Below the pieces are notes generated by a model. It was given only the letters and a program-made list of their open reading frames with translations, did not search any database and was not told where the DNA came from. A DNA stretch of 64,000 nucleotides, from contig NZ_MKVA01000009.1 of NCBI RefSeq assembly GCF_001899075.1, positions 248,001-312,000 of the forward strand, in the 5' to 3' direction. The translations under genes and the position numbers were made by a program. Source of the stretch: Devosia sp. 67-54 (GTDB taxonomy: Bacteria > Pseudomonadota > Alphaproteobacteria > Rhizobiales > Devosiaceae). This document shows positions 44,873-54,041 of this stretch, in pieces. Every line of letters begins with the position of its first letter. Positions within the stretch are counted from its first letter, which is position 1.

Positions 44873-45853
44873 GTGAACGTCCTTTTCATCGGCGGCACGG
44901 GCAAGGTGTCGTTGCGCTGTGTCGAGTGCGCGCTCGAGGCGGGCCACAAGGTCACGGTTTTCAACCGCGGCCAGCGCGACGAGGCGTTGCCGGCCGGCGT
45001 CGAAACCATTGTCGGCGACATGCAGAACCGGGCGAGCTACAGCAGGCTCGGCGACCGCAATTGGGACGTCGTGGCCCAGTTCATCGTGTTCACGCCCGAC
45101 CAGATGCAGCAGGACATCGAGGTCTTCGCGGGCAGGACCGGACAATACATCTTCATCTCGTCGGCCTCGGTCTACAAGCGAAGCATCTTCGAATACGTCA
45201 CGACCGAAGCGCACACGGCGGTCGAAAATCCATACTGGCCCTATTCGCAGGCCAAGATTGCCTGCGAGGCGCTGATGAAGCGATCAGATCTGCCATGGAC
45301 CAATGTGCGCCCCAGCCAGACTGTCCGGACCACGCTCCCCACCGTGCTCAACGAGGGTGACGTGGTCGGCCATCGCCTGCTGGCCGGCAAGCCCGTCCTC
45401 GTGACCGGCGACGGCAACAGCCTTTGGACCCTCACGCGCGCCGAGGATTTCGCCAGGCCCTTCGTCAAGCTGTTCGGCAACGAGAAAGCGCGGGGCGAGG
45501 ATTTTCACATCACGGGCGACGTTGGTTTCACCTGGGACGCGATCTACCAGACGATAGCGCGGGGGCTCGGCGTTGAAGCCAGGATCGTCCACGTCCCTAC
45601 CGACACGGTGATCCGCTACCGGCCCGACTGGGCCGGCCCGCTGCTGGGCGACAAGACCGCGTCGGTGCTGTTCGACAATTCCAAGGTCAAGCGCGTCGCC
45701 GGCGACTTTACCTGCGAGACGGATTTGAGCAGAATCCTGAGCGAGCCCGTGCGTCACTTCAAAATGCGCAGCGCCGCCGGAACGCCCTACAATACCGACA
45801 GCGAAGCCCTTGTCGACCGCATCATCGCCGATCAGCTCAAGCTCGGCGCCTAA
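44873..45853 (+). CDS. NAD-dependent epimerase/dehydratase family protein (extended SDR)
   Basis: A 326-aa Rossmann-fold protein. The N-terminus VLFIGGTGKVS carries the nucleotide loop, although the last glycine of GxxGxxG is Ser. The catalytic YxxxK is YSQAK, with SSASVYK as the upstream Ser region. Family members oxidise, epimerise or dehydrate sugars. GTG start 44873 follows GGAG. It is divergent from the DapA-family gene and shares its operator type. Confidence 0.85.
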   Translation: MNVLFIGGTGKVSLRCVECALEAGHKVTVFNRGQRDEALPAGVETIVGDMQNRASYSRLGDRNWDVVAQFIVFTPDQMQQDIEVFAGRTGQYIFISSASVYKRSIFEYVTTEAHTAVENPYWPYSQAKIACEALMKRSDLPWTNVRPSQTVRTTLPTVLNEGDVVGHRLLAGKPVLVTGDGNSLWTLTRAEDFARPFVKLFGNEKARGEDFHITGDVGFTWDAIYQTIARGLGVEARIVHVPTDTVIRYRPDWAGPLLGDKTASVLFDNSKVKRVAGDFTCETDLSRILSEPVRHFKMRSAAGTPYNTDSEALVDRIIADQLKLGA

Positions 45854-45863
45854 CCTTCGAGCA

Positions 45864-45889
45864 GCGGCCGGTCCAGATTTTACGGCCGC
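45864..45889. terminator. GC hairpin after the SDR gene, weak terminator candidate
   Basis: GCGGCCG and CGGCCGC form a perfect 7-bp stem around a 12-nt loop, 10 bases after the SDR stop. No T-run follows. Confidence 0.3.
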
Positions 45890-45908
45890 CGCCCGCAGCT
45901 TGTAGACC

Positions 45909-47062
45909 TCAATCCCAGTTCAGCGCGCCGCCGTTCTGGTATTCGATCACGAAGAAGTTCTTTTCCTTCTTCAGATCCATCGCTTCGCTCATCCAGGGGA
46001 ACGGGTTCTCGGTCTCGGTGCGAGCCTGTCCCCGCGTCGTGGACCGCAGGTCACTATCATCCGAAGCGGCTCTACGACGTGCATCACAGCAGGTGGCATA
46101 CGACGCCGAATCCGGCTTGTCCGAGTTGCAGGACTTGGGCGGCACGTCGAAGAGAATATCGTCTTCGTCGCGAAGCGCGACCTCGCTCCGATAAGCGAGA
46201 CGTTCGCGTTCCGTGCGGTAGACTTCCTTAGCGGATAGCGACGGAAGAGTATCGGAGACCGCTTTGGCTGGCTCCAGCTCGCCGAAGAAACCGATCAGGC
46301 GATACGACCGGTTCCATTCGAGAGCCCATGTGTTGCCCGAGGGATGCTTTCGCGTGATCGCTTTGAAAAAGCCGTCAGTCGCAATCGCCAACACACCTAC
46401 ATCCCAGGGCGCGATGGCGTCCATGAAACCCCGCATGACCGGATTGCCCCAGTCTCCCCGCCCGAAGTCAGCATCGGCAGAAAGTCGCCTAGCCAGTATC
46501 GACCTCGCATCTCTTCGCGGTTGTATGTTTGCATGGAAAGAAACGCGGTCAGATGCATCCGTGCCAGTTCAAACGCGCGATCCTGGTCGAGTTGTGGCGG
46601 CCCGGTATAATTGAATGCCAGCCCAATGCCCGGACCGAGCTGCCCTTCGATCGTGAAACTTTCCGCACTCTCGCCCACGTGCTTCTTGGTGCGGCGGCTT
46701 CGCGCCTCACGTGCCTTGCGTTCCGCGTCGCGCATTGCCGCCTGGTCCTCGGTGATCGTACTGGCCCCATGCGTCGGGCTGCATCGTGATCGTAGAAATG
46801 TCGTCTTCAAGATCGGCTTTGCGGCTGTTGCAATCGCGGCAGGCATTCAGGATCAGGTTCCAGGCAGCATCGAGCTTACCCCGGGCACGAACCTGCGCCC
46901 GATAACGTGCTCGCGTAACTTGGTCTCGGGTGTGAGCAGTTGTCCGCAATAGGCGCATGCGCAGTTGTTGAGCCGCTCCGCCCGCGTCGGGTAGAGCGTC
47001 ATCAATTCCGTGGATGCGGGCTCGATGGTCAATCTTCTGTTTAGCAGAGTCGGCGCAGCCAT
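45909..47062 (-). pseudogene. HNH endonuclease family gene, frameshifted
   Basis: Four successive frames on the - strand add up to one protein of about 380 aa. The first (from ATG 47062) has the CxxC half-site CAYCGQLLTPETKLREHVIG, including the HNH-type His. The second continues AWNLILNACRDCNSRKADLE, the Asn/CxxC half of the motif. The third reads FNYTGPPQLDQDRAFELARM, and the fourth GFMDAIAPWDVGVLAIATDG to the end. Frame changes lie near 46900, 46770 and 46450. It starts 30 bases after the TIR gene on the same strand, so the two were probably one operon. Confidence 0.78.
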
Positions 47063-47092
47063 ACCCACCTCTGCCCGATATCGCTTCGAGTG

Positions 47093-48055
47093 CTACTGCA
47101 GGTTGGAAATCAGCATCGACCAGTAGAACTCGGCGGCGCCTTCCTCCGAAAGCTTGGTGTCGCGCTCGCCGCCCATGCCGAAGCCCATTGGCCGCAGAAA
47201 GAGCGACTGGTCGTCCGCTTCGACGGTCAGGTTCTCGTTGTAGGACGTGCCGCTGTGGCTGTCGCCATGGCTGAACCCGATACCCTTGCCCAGGCTATTG
47301 CCCACGAAAATACTGCACTTCGCCATCGCTTTGCCGTCCTTGCAGATGGCCGCCGTGAACCGGTTGGCGTCGATGCGCCGGAAGTCGCCTTCGATCCCGG
47401 GGTTGCGCGTCGAGAGCTCGGCCAGCGACTTCTCGAAAAACCGGACCATGAATTCGAAAGCGTCGTGGAGAAACCTGTCACGGTCGCGGTCGGTGAAGCT
47501 CTTGGCCAGCCGGAGATTGCTTGAGCGTAACCCGGACACCGCCCCGGGTGCGGCGCCGCTCGGCTGCCGCTGAACGGGCTGGCTCGCTCCCCTCCAGTTG
47601 CTTTCCTGCGGCGCAGCAAACCGGGCAGCCGCCGCCTCGATGGCACGGGCAACTTCGGTCAGCGCCTGGTCGCGGTCGGGTCACTGCGTCACGGCCCGTC
47701 CGTTCGTCGGCGTCGCCTGGAGCCGTCCAAACGGCGCGCGCTGCCACAGGCATTCGCGCAGGATAACGGGGATCACAGTCGCCGTTCCATCGGCGTTCCG
47801 CTCCATGGCCCGTTGGAGTTCAACGTCCTGGCAATAGTCCGATGAGAGGAAGTCGGACGAGACGAGCAACAGGATTATGTCCGCCTCCTCCAGATGATGA
47901 TCGATCTCGTGCCCGAAGTCGTGTCCCGCGCCGATGCGGCGGTCGTGCCAGGTCTCGATGACGCCCTGGCGCCGCAGGGTATCGAGCTGCCGCTCCAATT
48001 GGTCGCGGAGCGCCTCGTCGGCATGGGAATATCAGAAGAATACTTTCGCGGCCAA
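47093..48055 (-). pseudogene. TIR-domain protein, interrupted by two in-frame TGA codons
   Basis: One continuous frame of 320 codons encodes a TIR_2-type domain and a C-terminal domain. From TTG 48055, with GGAGG 5 bases upstream, it reads AAKVFF, then TGA where the family has Ser, then YSHADEALRDQLERQ, IETWHDRRIGAGHDF, IILLLVSSDFLSSDYCQDVE and VIPVILRECLWQ. A second TGA stands for Trp before PDRDQALTEVARAI, and the frame then runs to 47093. TIR domains in bacterial defence cleave NAD. No frameshift is needed, only two nonsense changes. It precedes an HNH gene. Confidence 0.8.
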
Positions 48056-48121
48056 TGCCGCCTCCGGGAATCGCCGTACAACCCGCTCGCTTTTACCCGA
48101 TTTCGCTGATGGATACTCAAA

Positions 48122-48643
48122 ATGGGCAAAGTTCTGGGGCCGGGAACGTTGATCCGGGCGAAAGACGCGCAGGTAAGCGATCTCCTTGTGTTCGAGGAAA
48201 ACGGCAATCGCGCCACCGCCATCGTTTTCGAGTTCAACGACGACCGCGAGGCGCTGGGCGGCATGCTGGAAGGCGACGAGCGGCCGCGACTCCGGCGCAT
48301 CAACGACGATGAACTCTGCGCCAACCTTGGATCGGACTGGCTTATCGAGCCGGACGGCAGCTCCGACGCCGGACCTGGCCACTTCGAGGTGAGCCGCCGC
48401 GCGGGTTTGCTGGTCCTGACGCGCTCGGGCTGGGCCATGAATTTTGCGACCTCCTACATAGACGGCCTGGGCCGCTTTTCCTGGGAATGGCGCGATCTTG
48501 GCTCCGGAAAGGAAGTGCAACGGGTCGACAAAGGCCTGGTCTATGACCGCTGGCAACTTTGGACCGACGACAAGCACCGGGAGCGGAACGGTGCAGCTCC
48601 GGTCCTCAGCCATCATGCGCAGGCCGCGATGCGGAACGATTGA
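48122..48643 (+). CDS. conserved-looking protein of unknown function, divergent from the TIR gene
   Basis: A 173-aa soluble protein with no signal peptide or membrane segment. The first part reads MGKVLGPGTLIRAKDAQVSD, LLVFEENGNRATAIVFEFND, and the end is rich in charged residues and Trp. Codon use is normal for the window, and the frame is intact unlike its neighbours. No clear Shine-Dalgarno precedes ATG 48122. I do not recognise a family. It starts 66 bases from the TIR start in the opposite direction, so it could belong to the same accessory module. Confidence 0.55.
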   Translation: MGKVLGPGTLIRAKDAQVSDLLVFEENGNRATAIVFEFNDDREALGGMLEGDERPRLRRINDDELCANLGSDWLIEPDGSSDAGPGHFEVSRRAGLLVLTRSGWAMNFATSYIDGLGRFSWEWRDLGSGKEVQRVDKGLVYDRWQLWTDDKHRERNGAAPVLSHHAQAAMRND

Positions 48644-48900
48644 CGTAGAATGCCGTTTCAGGGAATAATCGAACGATGGACCGGCCTGTGCCGGTTCTGG
48701 GCTCGTAACCCACCAGTCGTAGCGGCGGACACTGCCGGAAAGGTGTCGCCTCGTCGGCCCATGGCCGGGAGGCGGCGTTGTATGTCCAAGCCTCACGGCC
48801 AAAGAGCGCCGCGCCGTTTCTCTACGATTAGCGGTTACCAACTCCCGGTCACCAGCCTGCGCTCAGTGCCGGTCTGGTGACTGTTCGACCTAGGGGACGG

Positions 48901-49326
48901 ATGAATGCGGCACTACCGAGAGGGTATCTTTGCGTAGTCGGCCGGGTTGCCCTGGCGCTACTTAGTCCTTCCGCCGCATGGGCCAACTGCGCAAACCCAT
49001 CTGCTACCGAAGGCGAATTCATCTACAACGTCGATTACAAGGCGATGCAGTTCTGCGACGGCACGAACTGGATTTCGATAACCGGCAGCTCTTCCGGTGC
49101 GGCCGGTGTCATGGACGACAACAAGGGCGGCCTCACGGTCTCCGGTTCCGGTGCAATGTGGACTATCAATAGCGCGTCGATCCAATATTCAAAGATTCAG
49201 AACGTCAGCGGAAGCTCGCTGCTCGGCCGTTACGCCGCGACCTCAGGTCTCACAACATCAAGCGGGTCGGTCCAAACCGGTCATGCCGGCAGTTCCGGAA
49301 CGATCATCGTGATCGAGTTGCCGTAA
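48901..49326 (+). CDS. small secreted protein of unknown function
   Basis: A 141-aa protein with a signal peptide (hydrophobic core VVGRVALALLSPSAAWA, cleavage near residue 32). The mature part starts CANPSATEGEFIYNVDYKAM and QFCDGTNWISITGS, a Cys- and Trp-containing motif met in exported proteins of unknown role. It is followed by a Gly/Ser/Thr-rich, probably beta-structured tail. ATG 48901 has AGGGGACGG just upstream. No neighbour suggests a function. Confidence 0.55.
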   Translation: MNAALPRGYLCVVGRVALALLSPSAAWANCANPSATEGEFIYNVDYKAMQFCDGTNWISITGSSSGAAGVMDDNKGGLTVSGSGAMWTINSASIQYSKIQNVSGSSLLGRYAATSGLTTSSGSVQTGHAGSSGTIIVIELP

Positions 49327-49394
49327 CCGGCCATGATCTAGGATTTCACGCTCGCGACGACAATCTGCGCGTTCTCATTGGAAACCAGAACCGC

Positions 49395-49854
49395 ATGATC
49401 GAGACGCAGAGCCGCGACCTTGCGGCCCTGCGTGCCAAAGTAGACGCGCGGGATGTCGAAGAACTCATTCGTCGCGGGCGCCACAACTACTATTATCGAC
49501 ACTCCGCAGCGACCAATCTGACGGACATCGAAATCGGACCGCCGCCGCACTTTGATGAACCGGCAGAGGCGATCATCGATCGCGTACGCAAGCTGGTTGG
49601 GACGGTTACCATCCCGCGCGACTTATCGCGCCTGCATCCCGCAATCGAGTCCCTGCTCAAGGTAGACGCGCCAAATACCTGGCTAGCAGCTACAAGTTCG
49701 TCTTCGATGCGCCGATGTTCGACACATCATTCGAGAAGCACAGGTTGCGCTTTTTGAATGGGCTTCTTCGCGCGTTCCAGCGGCTCGACCTGAACCCGGG
49801 TCTTTCCCCGCAGAAAGACCCGACACACGTCGGCATTACTGTCGGTCACACCTG
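49395..49854 (+). pseudogene. protein of unknown function, frameshifted
   Basis: The frame from ATG 49395 (MIETQSRDLAALRAKVDARD, then HNYYYRHSAATNLTDIEIGP) changes at about 49673 into another that reads KYLASSYKFVFDAPMFDTSF and RLRFLNGLLRAFQRLDLNPG. Together they look like one protein of about 150 aa or more with a single indel. The family is not recognised. The end of the original gene is uncertain. Confidence 0.5.
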
Positions 49855-50444
49855 TCCGCTATCGCCTTCGCTGCAACCTGCATCTTCTGGATCAATGAGT
49901 CCTGAGCCTAGCGACCATCACCGCCATCAACTTGCGCTCGCTGATCGACCGACGGCTCTCGCCGCGCATCGTGGCATACGTCCAGTTGCCAAGCGTGCTC
50001 TTCAGATACTCCTTGTGGTGGAAGGCTACGCGCGCGGCATCGGGAAAACGCACCCCGGCATCGCGGTATGCCAGGTTGCGGTGTTCTGAGGACCGCACAA
50101 AAGGAGCAGCCCATGAAGGAGACTTAGCACAGTTGGACTGAAGATCGCTAAGTCGGCGTTCCAGGTCCATGCCACCAGTAATGCCGGTGAGGTTGTTGTT
50201 CGCCGGTAGTTGAAACGCCGCCAGGTGCTTCGGTGCTTCGCCGGGCTGAAGCCATTCCTGATCGGCCCGGAGACCTGGGGTCGCCTTTGGACGTGAAGCA
50301 GTCTCCCCCTCGGGTCGCAATGCTTGCAGGTGGTGAGTTGGTGGGTCGACTTTATGACATCGGTCATAAGCTCAGGGCGATCGTCACTAATGCCCCGACT
50401 CCCTGGCACCTTCTTTTTGTGCGCGGGCGCCGGTTACGGGGCCG
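49855..50444. other. stretch without a supported gene
   Basis: About 590 bases. A - strand frame (50320-49892) contains RNLAYRDAGVRFPDAARVAF and could be a gene fragment, but it has no Shine-Dalgarno and no family I recognise. Nothing else is supported. Confidence 0.35.
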
Positions 50445-52681
50445 TCAGAAAGCCATCGACAGCCCAGCGCCGAACTGGGTGTGGACGCCGATGCCATTGC
50501 TGAAGCGGGAAAGCACAAACCCCTGCGCACTTGCAGCTTCGCTGAACTTCCAGTCGAGCTTCGCGCCGACTTCGCCAAACGTGTAGTCGCCGGTCGTTCC
50601 GGTCAGGACGCCGAAGCCGCTCACGTCGCCGGTCACGGCATTGGTTCCCCCAACGCTCCGGCCGGCCGAGGCGGAGAGGGTGAGATTGAGCGTGCTGTCG
50701 AGGTGACGCGTCCACTGCGCCGTGCCCTTGATCTCGGTGCTGCCCGAACTCGATGCCTCGAAGCTCGCCGGAAACGGATTGCCGGCCGACAGCGTCTCGG
50801 AATGCGCACCGACATTGAGCCAGTTGCGCGCCAGCGTCACCGAAAAGGCCAGCTCGTCATCGAGCGTCGGCGTCACCAGTACGCCCGCCCGCCCGTAAAA
50901 ACTGAACGCCGAACCCGAGGCATCGGACTCTCCGGTTGCAACACCACTGCCGTTGGCGTAGCTGCGCGAAAAATGCATGGATAGGCTCGGTGCCGTCCAG
51001 AGGCCGCCTTCCGCGAACGGCTTGAGCGCAAGTGTATCGAGCTGCACCGGGGCGACGTAGCGTACCGCCACGCCGAACAGCGGTCCGCCCGCGCTCGCGC
51101 CGGCCACCGACTGGTCGACCAGCGCGGCGCCGCCGAGGACGCTCAGGCCGTTGCCGGCATTATAGCGGCCGTGCCCGCCAAGGGTGAACGAGCCGACCGA
51201 GCCGAAGATCTGGCCATAACCGTCCTCCTCGATCGGCTGCAATTCCCCGAGGAGCAGATCGGCAGTGCCGCCCAACTGCGCCGGAACGGAATTCTGCTGG
51301 TCGGCGAGTTGCGCGAGGGAATTGTCCACGCTCTGCTGACCGGTTATCCCCCCGATCGCCCCGCTGCCCTGGCCGGCATAGGTTGCGGCGCAAGCCACGG
51401 CGACGGTCGCATCGCAATAGCGGGCCAGAAACGCGTCCATCGAGTTCGTGTCGGTGTCGGGGAAGACGCCGTTGCCGACGATGAACTGTCCGTCGCCCGT
51501 CACCGAGGTGGCGCCGACGAGGCTGATCCCTGTCATGTCGACGCCCGCATCGGCGAGGAGCGTCGTCAGATCCTTCATCCCGGTCGCGGCGGTCCAGCGG
51601 AAGGCATGGCTGTCGACCTCGCCTGCGCCCGAGGATGTCTCCGGATTGCCGTTGGGCAGGGACGTGCCGACGATCACCGCGCCGTCGTCGGAAACGGCAT
51701 TGGCGATCGACACGGTGTCGCCCGACAGCACGCCGAGCTGCGTCATGCCGTTCGTTGCGTCCCACCGCATCGCTTTGAAGTCGGCGTCTCCGATCACCAC
51801 GCTGCCGTCGAAATTCACGGCGGTGGCGAGCGAGCGGTGGAACACGCTGGTCGGATCGAGGTCCGACATGACGCCGGTCGTCGTGTTTGGGGTCAGCACC
51901 CAACGGAAGGCATGGACCGTGTTGGGTGCGCCCACCTCGGACGATCCCACCACGACGTCCCCATCTCCATCGACGCCGTAGGCCGTTGATTTGCCGCCAA
52001 CGCCCAGGAGCGACCCGAGATCGCGCATAGTGTTGTCGCCGGACGTCCGGCGGAAGGCGGTATAGCCGTTCATGACGGTAGGTGATGTGCTGCCGCCGAC
52101 GATGACGGTCCCGTCCGCGCTGATACCGAAGGTTTGCGATCCTGCCAGCAGAGGCTGGCTGGCCTGCGGATCCTGCAATGGCGTGCCAAGAGTGCTCAGA
52201 TCGACGGTGCCACCGTTCAGCGTCCATTTAATGGCATGGAGTGTGCCGTCGTCTGCATTGGCGTAGCCTGCGGCCACCAACTCGCTGTTGGTGAAGCCCA
52301 GCGCTGTAATGAATGTGCCATTGTTGGGATTTGTGCCAAGTGGCTCGACAATGCCGTAAAGGGGATCCGGCCCGCCAAGGAAGGTCAGCTTCTTTATCGT
52401 ATTGTTGAGGCCCGCAAGGACCTCTTCCCGGCTGAAATAGAGGATCTGGCCGTGTCTAGATTTAGAGTCTTAATTCTAGGATAATCGCCATCCGTCTGGA
52501 CCAAGGCCAATTCACTTGTTAGTTTTTGTATTTGTCCTTGCAGTGAAGAGACTATCTCTAATGCTTCCGCCCCATTATTCATCAGAAGAGTAATCGACGC
52601 CGCCAGGGCCAGCATCGAAGGCTGAAGATGCCTCCCCCGCCCGAGCACCCACCCAGGCAAAAACTCTGTCAGGCGCTGCAT
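50445..52681 (-). pseudogene. autotransporter with HAF repeats, probable frameshift after the signal region
   Basis: The main frame (from 52280) has repeated HAF-type units ending in HAFRW/HAIKW (GTLHAIKWT, NTVHAFRWV, DSHAFRWTAATGMKDL), a linker, and an outer-membrane beta-barrel ending in GLSMAF with a terminal Phe. It would be a type V-secreted surface protein of about 745 aa. Upstream, ATG 52681 starts a signal-peptide-like segment (LALAASITLLMNNGAEA) that ends out of frame near 52455. The main frame upstream of 52280 still reads sensibly (GQILYFSREEVLAGLNN). One missing base at about 52455 explains this. Confidence 0.72.
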
Positions 52682-53061
52682 CTGTAGCCCCCCGCCAACG
52701 TCTCAGGAGCTAATTCCTCGGTTCTGGCAATGTCGAGTCGCCCTTTGAAGTATTGATCCAGTTCGAATGACAATTATTCGGACTGATGCTTCCTGGGTAC
52801 ATTGCCGTAGTTTGTGCGGCCGGGCTTGGTCAAAAGATGAACCCTCAAAACGTGGACAAGCGGGGACTCCTCAAAGGCTGACCGCGGCTATTTCCGGCCA
52901 GTACGGCGGTCGTCCTGGCGCTTTGTGCCTACGGCCGCGTTCGCACACTGTTGCGCGAGATCCTGCGATCCGCACGTTCGCACGGGGCTATGTCCCTGCA
53001 GCGTGTGGGTCGCAGTCTCGCCTGGTGTTCGCCTGCCGACCTTGCTGACGCCATCCGAGGA
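52682..53061. other. stretch without a supported gene
   Basis: About 380 bases upstream of the autotransporter start, where its promoter should lie. Short frames on the + strand have no start context or recognisable product. Confidence 0.35.
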
Positions 53062-53727
53062 TCAGTCGCCGGCCGAAAACGAAAAGTTTTCGTTTTGGGC
53101 AGCGTGGCGCTGAAACTCGATCAGAGCCTCGCAAACCGCGACCGCTCCGCACTCACCCACCAGGGTAACGAAGTCCCTCAGCTTGTCTCCGAGCAACTCG
53201 GCCATTTCAGCGACAAGCGAGGGCTCGATACGCTGGCTGATCGCAGGAACGCGTTGCATCGCGGCAGGCAGCACGCGATGGCTCGCAGCAGGCAGGCCAA
53301 GTTTCGCCCTGAGTTCTACAATCACCTCAGCGGGTTTGGCGGTCGGCCGATCGGCAATGAGTTCAGATAGAACAGCCCCGCGCTCTTCCTCCGAGTCCAC
53401 GATCCTGCCCAACTCATACAACGCGCAAAGCTTGAAGGACCTCGCCAGTTTGAGCGCGGGACATGCCTGCGTGACGCACCAGGCGAGTATATAGTTTTCC
53501 GCTGTTCGGATATGCAGACCACAGTCCGACTGCACCCACGCGGTGAACGTCCCGCGCGCCAGGCGGCTCTTCATCGGCAGGAGCAGCTGACCAATTGTCA
53601 GCGCGCGCTCGCGCATTTCACCGAGGGCGGCGACGACACAGAACGCCACGTGGGCTGCTTCCGTCCGCAAATTCTCGGGAATTTTCGGATCAGCGTCGCG
53701 TACCGCTTTTTTCGATGTCGAACTCAT
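53062..53727 (-). CDS. DUF3102-like protein
   Basis: A 221-aa protein. The central part, REARLTIGQLLLPMK-like in MRERALTIGQLLLPMKSRLA followed by FTAWVQSDCGLHIRTAENYI, matches the layout of DUF3102 proteins, which occur on mobile elements and resemble DNA-binding or partition-linked proteins. The N-terminus is charged (MSSTSKKAVRDADPK). It lies next to the integrase on the same strand and is probably cargo of the same element. Confidence 0.6.
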   Translation of the reverse strand: MSSTSKKAVRDADPKIPENLRTEAAHVAFCVVAALGEMRERALTIGQLLLPMKSRLARGTFTAWVQSDCGLHIRTAENYILAWCVTQACPALKLARSFKLCALYELGRIVDSEEERGAVLSELIADRPTAKPAEVIVELRAKLGLPAASHRVLPAAMQRVPAISQRIEPSLVAEMAELLGDKLRDFVTLVGECGAVAVCEALIEFQRHAAQNENFSFSAGD

Positions 53728-54041
53728 TCACTACACTCATGTTCTAGCCAGACCTCCCACCAAAACGGTCGTTTGGATCGATCGGGATTGCAAACGCATT
53801 CTTGCGGAGAGAATCAAAATGCTGAGTCCGGCACCGAAAAGGTTGCTCCACGATCGAGCTTGCGAAGCCATCTCGAGTTAGCTTCGCTTTCCTTGTATCG
53901 CTCGCAGGCGAGCCGAAGCGGATGCGGTCACCGCGCTCGTCAGACGGTCAGCAGCACAGCCCACACGATGTCTTGTTCTATTTGGCCCAGGTTCCGACGA
54001 TGAGGCGGCGCGGTCTTACGCCTTGTTGCATGGACAACGGC
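53728..54041. other. spacer between DUF3102-like and integrase genes
   Basis: About 310 bases, less GC-rich than average, with no supported gene. It probably holds the promoter of the DUF3102-like gene. Confidence 0.35.

Noticed and set aside
47093-48055. UGA recoding (selenocysteine or Trp) in the TIR gene
   Set aside because: The first TGA replaces Ser and the second Trp, so one recoding rule does not fit. Neighbouring genes are also broken, and no selenocysteine element is evident.
48650-48730. tRNA-like or att-like stretch containing GCTCGTAACCCACCAGTC
   Set aside because: It does not fold into a cloverleaf and does not match the 3' end of tRNA-Met at 55975.
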